From positions 1-41,226 of the forward strand of contig NZ_MRCD01000080.1 in the NCBI RefSeq assembly GCF_001904745.1: a DNA stretch of 41,226 bases, written 5' to 3'. The notes beneath the pieces are model-generated. The model saw only the letters and a list, made by a program, of their open reading frames with translations, did not search any database and was not told where the DNA came from. The DNA comes from Calothrix sp. HK-06. Lineage in GTDB: Bacteria > Cyanobacteriota > Cyanobacteriia > Cyanobacteriales > Nostocaceae. The translations under genes were made by a program, and so were the position numbers. Below, one piece after another: positions 8,446 to 18,139 of the stretch; the first letter of the stretch is position 1, and every line of letters begins with the position of its first letter.

Positions 8446-9066
8446 TTAACCCTGACCGAGAGACCGAATATATCTGGTCTCTACATTACCCCAATTAACA
8501 ACACTCCACCACGCCTTTAAATAATCTGCGCGTCGATTCTGATATTTAAGGTAATATGCATGTTCCCACACATCGTTACCCAATATCGGATGGTGTCCCA
8601 AAGCAAGAGGGCTATCTTGATTTGGTGTTGTGACAATTTGCAATTTTCTGTCTTTATCAACCACTAACCAAACCCAACCGCTGCCAAACTGCTTCAACCC
8701 AGCATCATTAAACTGCTGCTTAAAATTGTCAAAGCTTCCAAACGTTGAGTTAATAGCTTGTGCAACCTCACCACTAGGAACTCCACTCACATTAGGCGCC
8801 ATACTTTCCCAGAACATCGTATGGTTAAGATGTCCCCCTGCGTTATTCCGCACCACCGTCCGAATAGCCTCCGGAACCGCATCTAAATTCATTACCAACT
8901 CTTCAAGTGACTTCGCTTGCTGCTCCGGATATTTTTCCAATGCCGCATTTAAGTTATTTACATATGCTGCATGGTGCTTATCATGGTGCAATTGCATTGT
9001 CTCAGCGTCGATATATGGTTCCAACGCTTCATAGTCATAAGGTAACGGTGCCAACACATGTCTCAT
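8446..9066 (-). CDS. sodA: Superoxide dismutase, Mn-type, cytoplasmic
   Basis: The enzyme converts superoxide to O2 and H2O2. It has 206 residues. The metal ligands are visible: His27 in QLHHDKHH, His82 in HLNHTMFW, and Asp and His in [18 protein letters not shown] near the C-terminus. [13 protein letters not shown] and the sequence around QDSPL are typical of Mn rather than Fe enzymes. No signal peptide or membrane anchor is present, unlike many cyanobacterial MnSODs, so it should be soluble in the cytoplasm. I chose the ATG at 9066, which has GGAG 7 nt upstream, over an in-frame TTG seven codons earlier that would swallow this Shine-Dalgarno sequence. Metal choice is inferred from motifs and could be cambialistic. 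Confidence 0.93.
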   Translation of the reverse strand: MRHVLAPLPYDYEALEPYIDAETMQLHHDKHHAAYVNNLNAALEKYPEQQAKSLEELVMNLDAVPEAIRTVVRNNAGGHLNHTMFWESMAPNVSGVPSGEVAQAINSTFGSFDNFKQQFNDAGLKQFGSGWVWLVVDKDRKLQIVTTPNQDSPLALGHHPILGNDVWEHAYYLKYQNRRADYLKAWWSVVNWGNVETRYIRSLGQG

Positions 9067-9270
9067 ATATTTCTCCAAATCAACCAACTAAACAAAAAAT
9101 AATCTTAATAAGCTTAAAACATAAAACTCTTGTAAAACAGGCATACTGTCTGCTTTATATACTTAGTTGCTTCCAATCTCTATATAAATCATACTCGAAA
9201 TGACTATGACTTGCAACAATTTTTAAAAGATTTTCCGGTGCCAACAATCTAGGTATAGGATAAAATACTT

Positions 9271-9296
9271 AAAACCCGCCTCAAAGTAGAAGCGGG
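9271..9296 (-). terminator. Intrinsic terminator of the 111-residue membrane protein gene
   Basis: On the minus strand CCCGCTTC (complement of 9289-9296) pairs with GAGGCGGG (complement of 9275-9282), an 8-bp stem with one G-U pair. Four T residues follow. It lies about 40 nt after the stop codon of the gene at 9335-9670. Confidence 0.7.
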
Positions 9297-9334
9297 CAAT
9301 ATATAATTTTCAATTTTTGCGGTAGTGATAATGA

Positions 9335-9670
9335 TTATTGAGCTTTCTTTTTATCTTGCTTTTTACCAATAAATCCGAAGTCATCTTCTTTCATAGTAAT
9401 CATACCGTGTACACCGAGGGCTGCAATTGCGGCGCCGATAAATCCCCAAGTGCCATCGGTGAAAGCATTGATGCGGTGTGATAAGCTACGGTGGTAAGCA
9501 AAATCGAGTTGTCGAGTACTGCCGTTACCATCGCGCGCAAGCCTTTCGATGTAATCTTCAGTTCGTTCTAAAGCGTTATAATCAACATCGTAAGCATAAA
9601 GTGATGACCCCATGACAATTAAGCCGGGAATCACAAGTGCGATTAAAAGTATGCCTCTGCCTGAATTCAT
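9335..9670 (-). CDS. Small two-helix membrane protein, unknown function
   Basis: This 111-residue protein has an N-terminal hydrophobic helix (about 6-26), a charged middle part with YNALERTEDYIERLARD (32-48), a second hydrophobic helix (about 72-92), and a Lys-rich tail. A topology with both ends on the same side is likely. It resembles conserved hypothetical cyanobacterial proteins, but I do not recognise a named family. The ATG at 9670 has a GAGGT Shine-Dalgarno sequence 3-7 nt upstream. It is monocistronic, with its own intrinsic terminator at 9271-9296. Confidence 0.75.
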   Translation of the reverse strand: MNSGRGILLIALVIPGLIVMGSSLYAYDVDYNALERTEDYIERLARDGNGSTRQLDFAYHRSLSHRINAFTDGTWGFIGAAIAALGVHGMITMKEDDFGFIGKKQDKKKAQ

Positions 9671-9843
9671 ACGACCTCATGTCAGGTAATATATGCAATT
9701 AATGCTGACATACCCGTATTTTTGCGTTAGTATCTGGCAAACAATTGCAAAATTAGCTTCTGCCGTTAGCGAACAGATTTTTTTGGGAATAATATTCGTG
9801 GTTGGTTGAATTTTGGATTTAAAATCCTCAGTAGTCTAACAAT

Positions 9844-11052
9844 ATGAAAGCTATATATATCCCAAAAAGACGAAATTATTTAAGATTTACTCTTGCTTTA
9901 CTGTGTATTTTATGTATAGTTTTTACATGGTTTCCAGCATTATCTCTACAAACACAGACAAAAAATACATCTATTGATGCACTACAGAAACAGCAGCAAC
10001 AACTAAAATTGCAGCGTGGGCAAGTTAGTCAAGAACGTAACCGTTTGGACAACTTACAAAATGTCGCACAAGATAGACTCAACAATTTAGAACAAAACTT
10101 ACAAACGACCACCACACAAATTCAAGACAGCGAAAACCGTTTAAAGCTAGCGACCGAACGTCTAGAACAACTAATCGCCGATTTATCAGTGGCTGAACGT
10201 TCGTTCAAAGAAAGACAAAACGCAACCGTAGGAAGATTAAGGTTTTTACAGCGTTCAACAGCGAGTCATGGGTGGACTGTGTTATTACAAAGTCGAAGTA
10301 TAAACGATTTTCTAAGTCGGCGCCAACATTTAAAGATGGTATATCAGGCAGACCAGCAAATACTAGCAAAACTTACAGAAGAAGCAAACCGAATAGTAGA
10401 GCAAAAAACAGCAGTTGAACAGGTAAAAAACGAGATAAGCTTAATTCGTCAGCAACTCTTAGCACAAAAAAGTGACTATCAGTCTCAAGCTGCATCACAA
10501 TCAGAATTAATCAACAGATTAAATAACGACCGTTTAGCATTAGCAGCAGCACAAACTCAACTCGAACAAGACTCTATTGCCATCGGTAACTTAATTCAGC
10601 AAAGAATAGCTGCTCAAAAAGCTCGTGAAGCTGCCGAAAAAGCAATTGGTAAACGCTTTACCGAAGGTACAGGTATATTTGGCTTTCCTAGCGATGCACC
10701 TATTAGTAGTCCCTTTGGTTATAGAACTCACCCTGTACTTGGTTATCGGCGCCTACATGCTGGTATCGATTTTGCAGGCGCCTACGGTAGTCCAATTCGT
10801 GCGGCAGATGCAGGTACCGTAATATTTGCAGGATGGTACGGTGGTTACGGAAACGCAGTAATAATCAGCCACGGCAAAGGAATTACAACCTTATACGGTC
10901 ACAGTAGCCAGTTATTTGTATCCGAAGGGCAAACAGTACAACGCGGACAGCAAATAGCAGCAGTAGGTTCCACGGGTTTATCAACAGGCCCCCACCTACA
11001 CTTTGAAGTTCGTAAAGACGGCACACCAACCGACCCAGCACCCTATTTATAA
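9844..11052 (+). CDS. M23 family peptidase with N-terminal coiled coil (EnvC/NlpD-like)
   Basis: The 402-residue envelope protein has a signal or anchor helix (about 13-33), a long Gln-rich coiled coil (about 42-130 and 180-265), and a C-terminal LytM/M23 domain (about 283-400). The zinc ligands are intact: His305 and Asp309 in HAGID, and His384 and His386 in GPHLHFEV. Active M23 enzymes cut peptidoglycan cross-bridges. The coiled-coil layout resembles EnvC, which regulates amidases, but EnvC has lost zinc ligands and this protein has not, so it may be a true endopeptidase acting in cell division or envelope remodelling. It is monocistronic, followed by a tRNA gene. Confidence 0.92.
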   Translation: MKAIYIPKRRNYLRFTLALLCILCIVFTWFPALSLQTQTKNTSIDALQKQQQQLKLQRGQVSQERNRLDNLQNVAQDRLNNLEQNLQTTTTQIQDSENRLKLATERLEQLIADLSVAERSFKERQNATVGRLRFLQRSTASHGWTVLLQSRSINDFLSRRQHLKMVYQADQQILAKLTEEANRIVEQKTAVEQVKNEISLIRQQLLAQKSDYQSQAASQSELINRLNNDRLALAAAQTQLEQDSIAIGNLIQQRIAAQKAREAAEKAIGKRFTEGTGIFGFPSDAPISSPFGYRTHPVLGYRRLHAGIDFAGAYGSPIRAADAGTVIFAGWYGGYGNAVIISHGKGITTLYGHSSQLFVSEGQTVQRGQQIAAVGSTGLSTGPHLHFEVRKDGTPTDPAPYL

Positions 11053-11153
11053 ACGTAGGTTGGGTGGAGCGACTTTTCGCTTCCCAACTAATCTAAATAA
11101 CACCAATCACTTCAACCAAACAATTAAAACATATGATATAATTGCAGGAACGA

Positions 11154-11226
11154 GGGCGTGTAGCTCAGTGGATAGAGCGTCAGGTTCCGGTCCTGTAGGT
11201 CGGGGGTTCGAGTCCCTCCACGCTCG
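11154..11226 (+). tRNA. trnR: tRNA-Arg (anticodon CCG)
   Basis: The full cloverleaf can be drawn. The acceptor is GGGCGTG (11154-11160) with CACGCTC (11219-11225), including one G-U pair. The D arm is GCTC/GAGC. The anticodon loop is TTCCGGT, giving anticodon CCG. The T arm has loop TTCGAGT. CCA is not encoded. It should read CGG codons. Confidence 0.95.
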
Positions 11227-11337
11227 TATAACAAATCATTAGATTACTTGTTTGTACTGACAGATTAGCGTTTTGTTAATAAATTAAGTGTCAAACCAAC
11301 TAAACGGTTCTCTTAATTAGTAAGAATAATATATATT

Positions 11338-11637
11338 ATGAGTTCCGCTTATAGAAAAGAAAGAATTCTAAATCCAAATCAATCTTACACGTTTCGCAGT
11401 TACTTTGAGATGCGTTTTCCAATAGCGGATATTTTACAGGAATTAGGAGTTAATTTTAACAAAACCAATATTAGTTTTCCTCAAGGTATTACGGTTGAAC
11501 CTAACCGTTTGTTATCACTACGTCAACATCTTGAAGGAGCTGTTTTGAGGGTACATTTAACTAGCGAATCAGCTAGAGTGCCTACCGACCTAGAAATATT
11601 ATTTAATATTTTAGTGAGCATTTTAAAATCTTCATAG
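11338..11637 (+). CDS. Hypothetical 99-residue protein upstream of the giant kinase
   Basis: No family is recognised. The protein is soluble, without a signal peptide or membrane helix. Residues 12-34 contain NPNQSYTFRSYFEMRFPIAD. The C-terminal half looks alpha-helical, ending in DLEILFNILVSILKSS. The gene ends only 17 nt before the ATG of the 2056-residue kinase, and no terminator lies between them, so the two are probably co-transcribed and this protein may be a partner or regulator of that kinase. That link is inference from spacing. The ATG at 11338 has no strong Shine-Dalgarno sequence. Confidence 0.65.
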   Translation: MSSAYRKERILNPNQSYTFRSYFEMRFPIADILQELGVNFNKTNISFPQGITVEPNRLLSLRQHLEGAVLRVHLTSESARVPTDLEILFNILVSILKSS

Positions 11638-11654
11638 CGCGGTATATATACTAA

Positions 11655-14600
11655 ATGTATAGCATGATTTCAATACCTTCTATCACAGTTCGGCGCCAAA
11701 TCTGCTCAAGTGCCAACTCTGAGGTTTACCTTGCCACTTTAGAAACAGAGAAACGACCATTAATTTTAAAAAAACTTAAACAAGATTATCCGACATCGGC
11801 AGAAGTGTACCGCTATCAGCAAGAATACGGAATTACTCGTTCTCTTAACTTAGAAGGGGTGATCAAAGCTTATGATTTGCAAAAATACAATAACACGGTT
11901 GTGATGTTATTAGAGGATTTTGGCGGAGAATCTTTAGAAATATTGTTGTCACGCCATCCGTTCTCTTTATTGGAATTTCTCCATGTTGCTATTCGGATTA
12001 CAGATATTTTAGCCAGTATTCATAATTGTGGCGTTATTCACAAAGATATTAACCCATCCAATATTATTTTTAATCGAGAAACTCAAGAGTTAAAAATTAT
12101 TGACTTTGGACTTTCTACTGTGCGCGTGCGAGAAAACGTCGCCATTAAGAGTCCTAACCTGATTGAAGGAACATTGGCTTATATTTCTCCAGAACAAACT
12201 GGTAGAATGAATCGAGATATCGACTATCGTACAGATTTTTACTCGCTGGGTGTTACTTTTTATGAATTACTAACAAAAAAGCTGCCTTTTGAGTCTATTG
12301 ACCCAATAGAATTGCTACATTGCCATATTGCTAAACAGCCTGTACCTCTCCATAAAGTAAACCCAGAAATTCCTTTAGCTTTATCAGATATTGTGATGAA
12401 ATTAATGGCAAAAACTGCTGAGTCACGATATCAGAGTGCTTATAGTATAAAAGCTGATTTAGAAACTTGTCTGATACAGTTAGAAAGCGGGACTATCAAA
12501 ACATTTCCCCTCGCGAGACAAGATATTCCCGACAAACTTCAAATTGCCCAAATACTGTATGGCAGAGAAAAAGAAGTAGAAACTTTACTAGCAGCATTTG
12601 ACAGAGTTAGTGACCGCACGAGGTTAAATAGTAACGGAGATACACCTAACAAAATTGAAATGATGCTGGTTTCCGGATATTCCGGTGTTGGTAAGTCAGC
12701 TTTAGTACAGGAAATTTATAAACCTATTACAAAAGCGCGCGGTTACTTCATAACTGGAAAATTCGACCAGTTACAACGGGATATTCCTTATAAAGGGGTT
12801 TCACTTGCATTTCAAGATTTGGTACGACAGCTACTAACGGAAACTCCAACCCAGTTGCGGCAATGGCGAGAAAAAATTACAGATGCTTTAGGAGTTAACG
12901 GACAAATTATTATTGATTTTATTCCGGAGGTTGAACTAATTATTGGCTCTTGTGAGACTGTACCCCAATTACCACCACAAGAAGCACAAAATCGCTTTAA
13001 TCTAGTTTTTCAAAAGTTTATCGGTGTTTTCTGTCAACAAGAACATCCTTTAGTTATTTTTCTCGATGACCTTCAGTGGGCAGACTCAGCTACTTTGAAG
13101 CTAATGCAGAGAATAATAATTGATAGTGATACTCATTATCTTTTTTTGATTGGCGCCTATCGAGATAACGAAGTCAGCGATGCACACCCATTAATGCTAA
13201 CTTTATCAGAAATTCAAAAGCAAGGAGTGGTTGTCAATTATATTCCGCTTTTACCGTTAAAATTATCTGATGTTAATCAGTTAATTGCCGATACATTAAA
13301 AAGTGAAGTAAGTGAAACTCAAGCTTTAGCAGAGCTAGTAAGCAGCAAAACTCAGGGAAATGCGTTTTTTATTAACGAGTTTATTAAATCTCTGTATATA
13401 GAAAAACTTTTATATTTTGATAATAGCCAACATAAATGGCGGTGGATGCTAGAGCAAATTCAGCAACTAAGTATTACTGATAATGTTGTAGAATTAATGG
13501 CTAGTAGAATTAGAACTTTACCAGAGCAGACGCAAAATATTTTAAAGTTAGCTGCTTGCATTGGCAATTATTTTGAGTTAAAAATTCTGTCCATTATTAA
13601 TCAAAATTCTCAGCAAGAAACGGCTCAGGACTTATGGATAGCTATTCAAGATGGGTTAATTGTACCGATTGGAGATGATTATAAATTGCTGGAAACAGCT
13701 TCAAATATTTCCGAGTTAAAAATTGCTTATAAATTCGTCCATGACCGCATCCAACAAGCTGCATATTTTCTAATTGCAGAAAATCAGAAGCAAGCTATTC
13801 ACCTTTCTATCGGGCGCCTGTTAATAAATAATATCTCAGAACGGGAAAGAGAAGAGAAAATATTTGATATTGTTAATCACTTTAATTTAGTAGAAATACT
13901 TGAAACCCCCACAGAAGCTTTAGAGGTAGCTAATTTAAATCTCATTGCTGGTAGTCGAGCTAAAGCCGGAGCGGCCTATCAATCTGCCTTTACCTATTTT
14001 ATATATGGTTTACAATTATTAGCTGCTGATAGATGGCAGACACAATACGATATTACACTGGCTTTATATATAGAAGCAGCAGAAGCTGCATATCTTTGTG
14101 GTCATTTAGACGAGATGGAAAGATTAGTTTCCGTCGTGCTGCAACATGGTAAAGTAGTGTTGGATAAGGTAAAAGTTTACGAAGTTAAAATCGCTGCTTA
14201 TGCGGCACAAGGGAAATTAATAGAAGCTATTGATATTGGTATAGCAGTTCTAAAAGTTTTGGGAGTAAATTTGCCGAAAAACCCTAGCTATTTGGATATT
14301 TTCTGGACTTTTATCGAGACAAAGTTATCTTTGTTAGGAAAACGAGTTGAGGACTTGGTATATTTACCAACAATGACTGCTCCTGACAAAGAAGCAGCGC
14401 TTTCTTTGCTTGCTAATATGAGTTCTGTTGCTTATCTGGCGGTTCCTAATTTGTTTCCTATCGTAATATTTAAATCACTCAATTTATTGCTCAAATATGG
14501 TCAAACCGAGTCAGCAAATGTTGTATATGCTGGTTACGGTTTACTTCTTTGTGGAGTGTTGGGAGATATTCAAACAGGTTACCGCTTTGGGAACCTAGCT

Positions 14601-17600
14601 TTAAACTTGTTGCAGTCATCGAATCTTAGTAAAACTAAAACTAGCGTACTTTTCACGGTTAGTTCTTTTATCAAGCCCTGGCGAGAACACACGAAAAATT
14701 CATTGCAGGCTTTACGTGAGGCGTATACTAGCGGGTTGGAATCTGGAAATTTAGAAAGCGCGGCTTACTGTGTAATGCTTTACGCTTATTATTATGGTTT
14801 TATTTCCCAAGACTTAGGGTTAGCAGAACAAGAAATAGCTAAATATATAGAGGGAGTTAAAAAAATTGGACAACAGCGAAGTGCTGAAAATATTAATATT
14901 CACAGACAATTTATTTTGAATTTATTAGGTAAAGCAGAAAATCCATGTCAGTTAATTGGGGAAATTTACGACGAATCAGAAAAAATACCCTTAGCAAAGC
15001 AAGCTAAGGACTACGCTACACTTTTTGATTGTTATAGTTACAAAACTACACTTTGTTATTTGTTTGGGGAGTATGAGCAAGCGAGAGAAAGTGCAAACTT
15101 GACAGAAAAATATTTAGATGGAGGACTAGGGACACAAGCTATTCCCATCTTTTATTTTTACGATTCTTTAATCAAACTGGCGCCATTGGCAAATGTCAAA
15201 AATTATTATGAACAAATACATTTCTTACTTCGGGTGAAGGCAAACCAGAAAAAAGTTAAAAAATGGGCCCGTTATGCACCTATGAACCACCTACATAAAT
15301 TTTATTTGGTGGAGGCAGAAATCTATCGAGTTATAGGAAAAAATACTCAGGCTATTGACTATTATGATAAAGCTATAGAACAAGCGCGCGTAAACGAATA
15401 TCTCAACGAAGAAGCTTTAGCCAACGAACTAGCTGCTAAATTTTACCTCGCATGGGGAAAAGAGAAAATTGCCCAAACTTATTTTACACAAGCTCACTAC
15501 TGTTATCAGCGTTGGGGAGCAATTGCTAAGGTTAAGGATTTAGAAGAACGTTATCCAAAGTTTTTCAAAAACTTGACAACAGAAAATACTCCCATACCCA
15601 CCCGCAGCAGTTTACCCAATCGTTCTCAGGGCAGAGATTTAGCAAAAGCTTTGGATATAGCAACATTGATGAAAGCAACAAGAGCTATTACTAGTGAGAT
15701 TGAGTTAGATAAACTGCTTACCACCTTGATGACAATCTTGCTAGAAAATGCTGGAGCGCAAACGGTTTATTTAATTTTAGAAAGTGATGGTGGGTTGAGG
15801 GTAGAAGCATCAGGAAATGTAGACAACGAGCAAATTAAAGTATTGCCGTCAATTCCGATTGAAACTTGCTTGCCTTCGTCTATTATTTATTATGTTGCCC
15901 GCACGTCAGAATATATTGTATTGGATGATGCAGTAAATCAAGTTCAAAATCTGAAATCTCAAATTAAAAATTCTCACGACCCCTACATTGTAACACACCA
16001 ACCAAAGTCAATTTTATGCTATCCAGTGCTGAATCAAGGGCAATTAATTGGCGTTGTGTATTTAGAGAATAATTTAGCAACCCACGTATTTACACCAGAG
16101 CGGTTAGAAATAATTCAACTGCTATCTACCCAAGCAGCTATTGCACTGACTAATGCTAGACTTTATGCTAAAGTGAAACGCGCGAAAGAATTAGCGCAAG
16201 CAAATGCCCAGTTAGAGTTAGAAATTGTTTCACGAAAACTTGTAGAAGTAGAACTCGAAAAGGCAAAAGAAGTAGCGGAAGCTGCTAACCAAGCTAAAAG
16301 TACTTTCCTTGCCAACATGAGTCACGAATTACGAACTCCTCTAAATGCAATTTTGGGATTTTCTCAACTGATGAACCAAGATGCAAATCTCTCGTCTAAA
16401 CAACAAGACAATCTCAAAATTATTCATCGTAGTGGCGAACATTTACTAACCCTCATCAACCAAGTGCTTGACCTCTCAAAAATTGAAGCGGGACGCATGA
16501 CGTTATCCTCAAATAACTTTAACCTCACAAGCTTACTAGCAGATGTGGAAAATATGTTTTCTTTGAAAGCAAAAGAAAAAGACTTACAATTACAATTTGA
16601 ATCTGCTACTGATGTTCCTAAATATATCCGCGCGGATGAAATTAAATTGCGCCAAGTGCTAATCAACCTTATCGGTAATGCAATCAAATTTACTCCAAGT
16701 GGCAGTGTCTCTGTATCTGTGTCCCGTGGAACAGGTGTCCCGCCTGTCCCACAGTACAACTCCCCTGTCCCACACCACACCCTAACATTTGAAGTAAAAG
16801 ACACAGGTGTTGGTATTGAGAAACAGGAATTAGACAAATTATTTCAACCCTTTGTACAAACGACATCAGGGCAAAAAGCGCAGCAAGGAACGGGATTAGG
16901 ATTAACTATTAGCCGTCAATTTGTTCGCTTAATGGGGGGAGAAATGACCGTCATCAGTGGTGGCAAATTTTTTACCTCTGAAACAGGATGCAGGGAATTA
17001 GACGAGGATACAATACCCTTATATTTAGACACAAGATTTAAAACTATATTCAAATTTGATATTCAAGTAGATGTCGTTGATGCCAACGAAATTGAAAACC
17101 AACCCCAAAAACGTCGCGTTATTAGTCTCGCTCCCAACCAACCAAAATATCGCTTATTAGTAGTGGACGATAACGAATATAATCGACAACTGCTAGTTAA
17201 ACTATTCCAACCTCTAGGTTTTGAAGTCCAAGAAGCGAATAATGGTTCTGTTGCTATTGAAATATGGGATTCCTGGTTCCCTCATCTTATCTGGATGGAT
17301 ATGCGGATGCCCGTGATGGATGGTTATGAAGCAACTAAACGCATCAAAAGCACGACTAAAGGTCAAGCCACTGCTATTATTGCCCTTACTGCCAGCGTAT
17401 TAGAAGAAACAAAGACGGTAATTTTATCTGCTGGCTGTGATGATTTTGTACGGAAACCATTCCAAGAACAAATCCTTTTTGATATAATAGCGAAACACTT
17501 GGGAGTTAGTTATATTTACGAGGATACTAAGCCTGAAACCCAAATATATCATGTCTCAGCCGAGGCGTTAAATTTCTCTGACTTACTAGCAGCAATGCCA

Positions 17601-17825
17601 GATAAATGGATTGTCAAATTGTATAAAGCCGCGCTGGATGCAGATTCGGCATTAGTTTCTCGACTGATTGAGGAAATTCCTGCGTCTTATACTCTAGAGT
17701 TAATGACTCTTAAAGATTGGGTGAATAAGTTTCAGTTTGAAAATATTTTAGATTTAACTGAAGCTTTGATAATCCCTGATAATTTTAACCACCCAAAAAG
17801 CAAATATCCGACCTTTCCGACTTGA
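11655..17825 (+). CDS. Giant hybrid Ser/Thr-His kinase: STK, AAA/STAND, GAF, HisKA, HATPase, REC
   Basis: The 2056-residue cytoplasmic signalling protein has the cyanobacterial dual-kinase layout. In order: a Ser/Thr kinase (about 12-280; HKDIN with catalytic Asp131, then DFG); an AAA_16/STAND ATPase (P-loop GYSGVGKSA, Lys347; Walker B-like FLDDLQWAD); a long helical repeat region (about 780-1310); a GAF domain (about 1335-1500); HisKA with phospho-acceptor His1557 in MSHELRTPLNA; HATPase_c (about 1665-1780); and a receiver with VVDDNE and Asp1882 in MDMRMPVMDG. Family members usually end at the ATPase, so the receiver makes it a hybrid kinase. Two oddities: a repeat-derived stretch interrupts the ATPase domain (about 1690-1709), and the last residues YPTFPT plus stop are encoded by an intergenic-type repeat. 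The signal sensed is unknown. Confidence 0.93.
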   Translation: MYSMISIPSITVRRQICSSANSEVYLATLETEKRPLILKKLKQDYPTSAEVYRYQQEYGITRSLNLEGVIKAYDLQKYNNTVVMLLEDFGGESLEILLSRHPFSLLEFLHVAIRITDILASIHNCGVIHKDINPSNIIFNRETQELKIIDFGLSTVRVRENVAIKSPNLIEGTLAYISPEQTGRMNRDIDYRTDFYSLGVTFYELLTKKLPFESIDPIELLHCHIAKQPVPLHKVNPEIPLALSDIVMKLMAKTAESRYQSAYSIKADLETCLIQLESGTIKTFPLARQDIPDKLQIAQILYGREKEVETLLAAFDRVSDRTRLNSNGDTPNKIEMMLVSGYSGVGKSALVQEIYKPITKARGYFITGKFDQLQRDIPYKGVSLAFQDLVRQLLTETPTQLRQWREKITDALGVNGQIIIDFIPEVELIIGSCETVPQLPPQEAQNRFNLVFQKFIGVFCQQEHPLVIFLDDLQWADSATLKLMQRIIIDSDTHYLFLIGAYRDNEVSDAHPLMLTLSEIQKQGVVVNYIPLLPLKLSDVNQLIADTLKSEVSETQALAELVSSKTQGNAFFINEFIKSLYIEKLLYFDNSQHKWRWMLEQIQQLSITDNVVELMASRIRTLPEQTQNILKLAACIGNYFELKILSIINQNSQQETAQDLWIAIQDGLIVPIGDDYKLLETASNISELKIAYKFVHDRIQQAAYFLIAENQKQAIHLSIGRLLINNISEREREEKIFDIVNHFNLVEILETPTEALEVANLNLIAGSRAKAGAAYQSAFTYFIYGLQLLAADRWQTQYDITLALYIEAAEAAYLCGHLDEMERLVSVVLQHGKVVLDKVKVYEVKIAAYAAQGKLIEAIDIGIAVLKVLGVNLPKNPSYLDIFWTFIETKLSLLGKRVEDLVYLPTMTAPDKEAALSLLANMSSVAYLAVPNLFPIVIFKSLNLLLKYGQTESANVVYAGYGLLLCGVLGDIQTGYRFGNLALNLLQSSNLSKTKTSVLFTVSSFIKPWREHTKNSLQALREAYTSGLESGNLESAAYCVMLYAYYYGFISQDLGLAEQEIAKYIEGVKKIGQQRSAENINIHRQFILNLLGKAENPCQLIGEIYDESEKIPLAKQAKDYATLFDCYSYKTTLCYLFGEYEQARESANLTEKYLDGGLGTQAIPIFYFYDSLIKLAPLANVKNYYEQIHFLLRVKANQKKVKKWARYAPMNHLHKFYLVEAEIYRVIGKNTQAIDYYDKAIEQARVNEYLNEEALANELAAKFYLAWGKEKIAQTYFTQAHYCYQRWGAIAKVKDLEERYPKFFKNLTTENTPIPTRSSLPNRSQGRDLAKALDIATLMKATRAITSEIELDKLLTTLMTILLENAGAQTVYLILESDGGLRVEASGNVDNEQIKVLPSIPIETCLPSSIIYYVARTSEYIVLDDAVNQVQNLKSQIKNSHDPYIVTHQPKSILCYPVLNQGQLIGVVYLENNLATHVFTPERLEIIQLLSTQAAIALTNARLYAKVKRAKELAQANAQLELEIVSRKLVEVELEKAKEVAEAANQAKSTFLANMSHELRTPLNAILGFSQLMNQDANLSSKQQDNLKIIHRSGEHLLTLINQVLDLSKIEAGRMTLSSNNFNLTSLLADVENMFSLKAKEKDLQLQFESATDVPKYIRADEIKLRQVLINLIGNAIKFTPSGSVSVSVSRGTGVPPVPQYNSPVPHHTLTFEVKDTGVGIEKQELDKLFQPFVQTTSGQKAQQGTGLGLTISRQFVRLMGGEMTVISGGKFFTSETGCRELDEDTIPLYLDTRFKTIFKFDIQVDVVDANEIENQPQKRRVISLAPNQPKYRLLVVDDNEYNRQLLVKLFQPLGFEVQEANNGSVAIEIWDSWFPHLIWMDMRMPVMDGYEATKRIKSTTKGQATAIIALTASVLEETKTVILSAGCDDFVRKPFQEQILFDIIAKHLGVSYIYEDTKPETQIYHVSAEALNFSDLLAAMPDKWIVKLYKAALDADSALVSRLIEEIPASYTLELMTLKDWVNKFQFENILDLTEALIIPDNFNHPKSKYPTFPT
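16722..16781. repeat. Dispersed palindromic repeat inserted in-frame in a kinase domain
   Basis: The segment is built on GGAACAGGTGTCCCGCCTGT and further CCTGTCCCAC units. It encodes RGTGVPPVPQ and SPVPHHT. It resembles the intergenic GCACAGGC/GCCTGTGC hairpins at 30163-30183 and 20156-20178. It lies between the N box and the G1 box (DTGVGI) of the histidine-kinase ATPase domain and keeps the frame. Confidence 0.6.
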
Positions 17826-17868
17826 TTATCCGACTTTGCCGACTAGCAAATGCGGAATAAGTAAGTAA
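17806..17868. repeat. Short tandem TCCGACT-type repeats at the 3' end of the giant kinase
   Basis: Two units of the form TATCCGAC-(C/T)TT-(T/G)CCGACT are adjacent (about 17805-17826 and 17826-17845). A third copy lies at 19519-19538 after the neighbouring gene. The similarity of the second and third continues into GCAAA and GTAAGTAA. The first unit lies inside the kinase frame and supplies its last codons and TGA stop. Confidence 0.55.
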
Positions 17869-18049
17869 CCATTAGAACAGATAAAGATGCTCGATGATTG
17901 ATTGCATGGAGGGTGCGCTAATTTTATCGGCTATAGTGCGTATGCCGTCAGCTAAGGAAAAGCCCTTACTCTGGCGCCAAGCGCGCGAAGCTGAAGCTCT
18001 ACACCCTCATTCCACTCAATAAGAGCGCAATATCAGTCGCTAGTGTTCT

Positions 18050-18139
18050 ATGTCATCAATTTTGGTGAATTTAGAGACGTTACATGTAACGTCTCTACAG
18101 GGTTTTGATATTTAAACAACCCGCCAAAATTAATGACAT
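18050..18139. repeat. MITE-like element, 90 bp, with a 26-bp perfect palindrome inside
   Basis: The arms 18050-18065 (ATGTCATCAATTTTGG) and 18124-18139 are inverted copies with one mismatch. The centre holds a perfect palindrome at 18072-18097 built from AGAGACGTTAC and its complement. The right arm overlaps the end of the minus-strand regulator gene and provides its stop codon. The rest of the gap 17826-18129 holds tandem repeats and a GGCGCC site but no gene. Confidence 0.55.
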
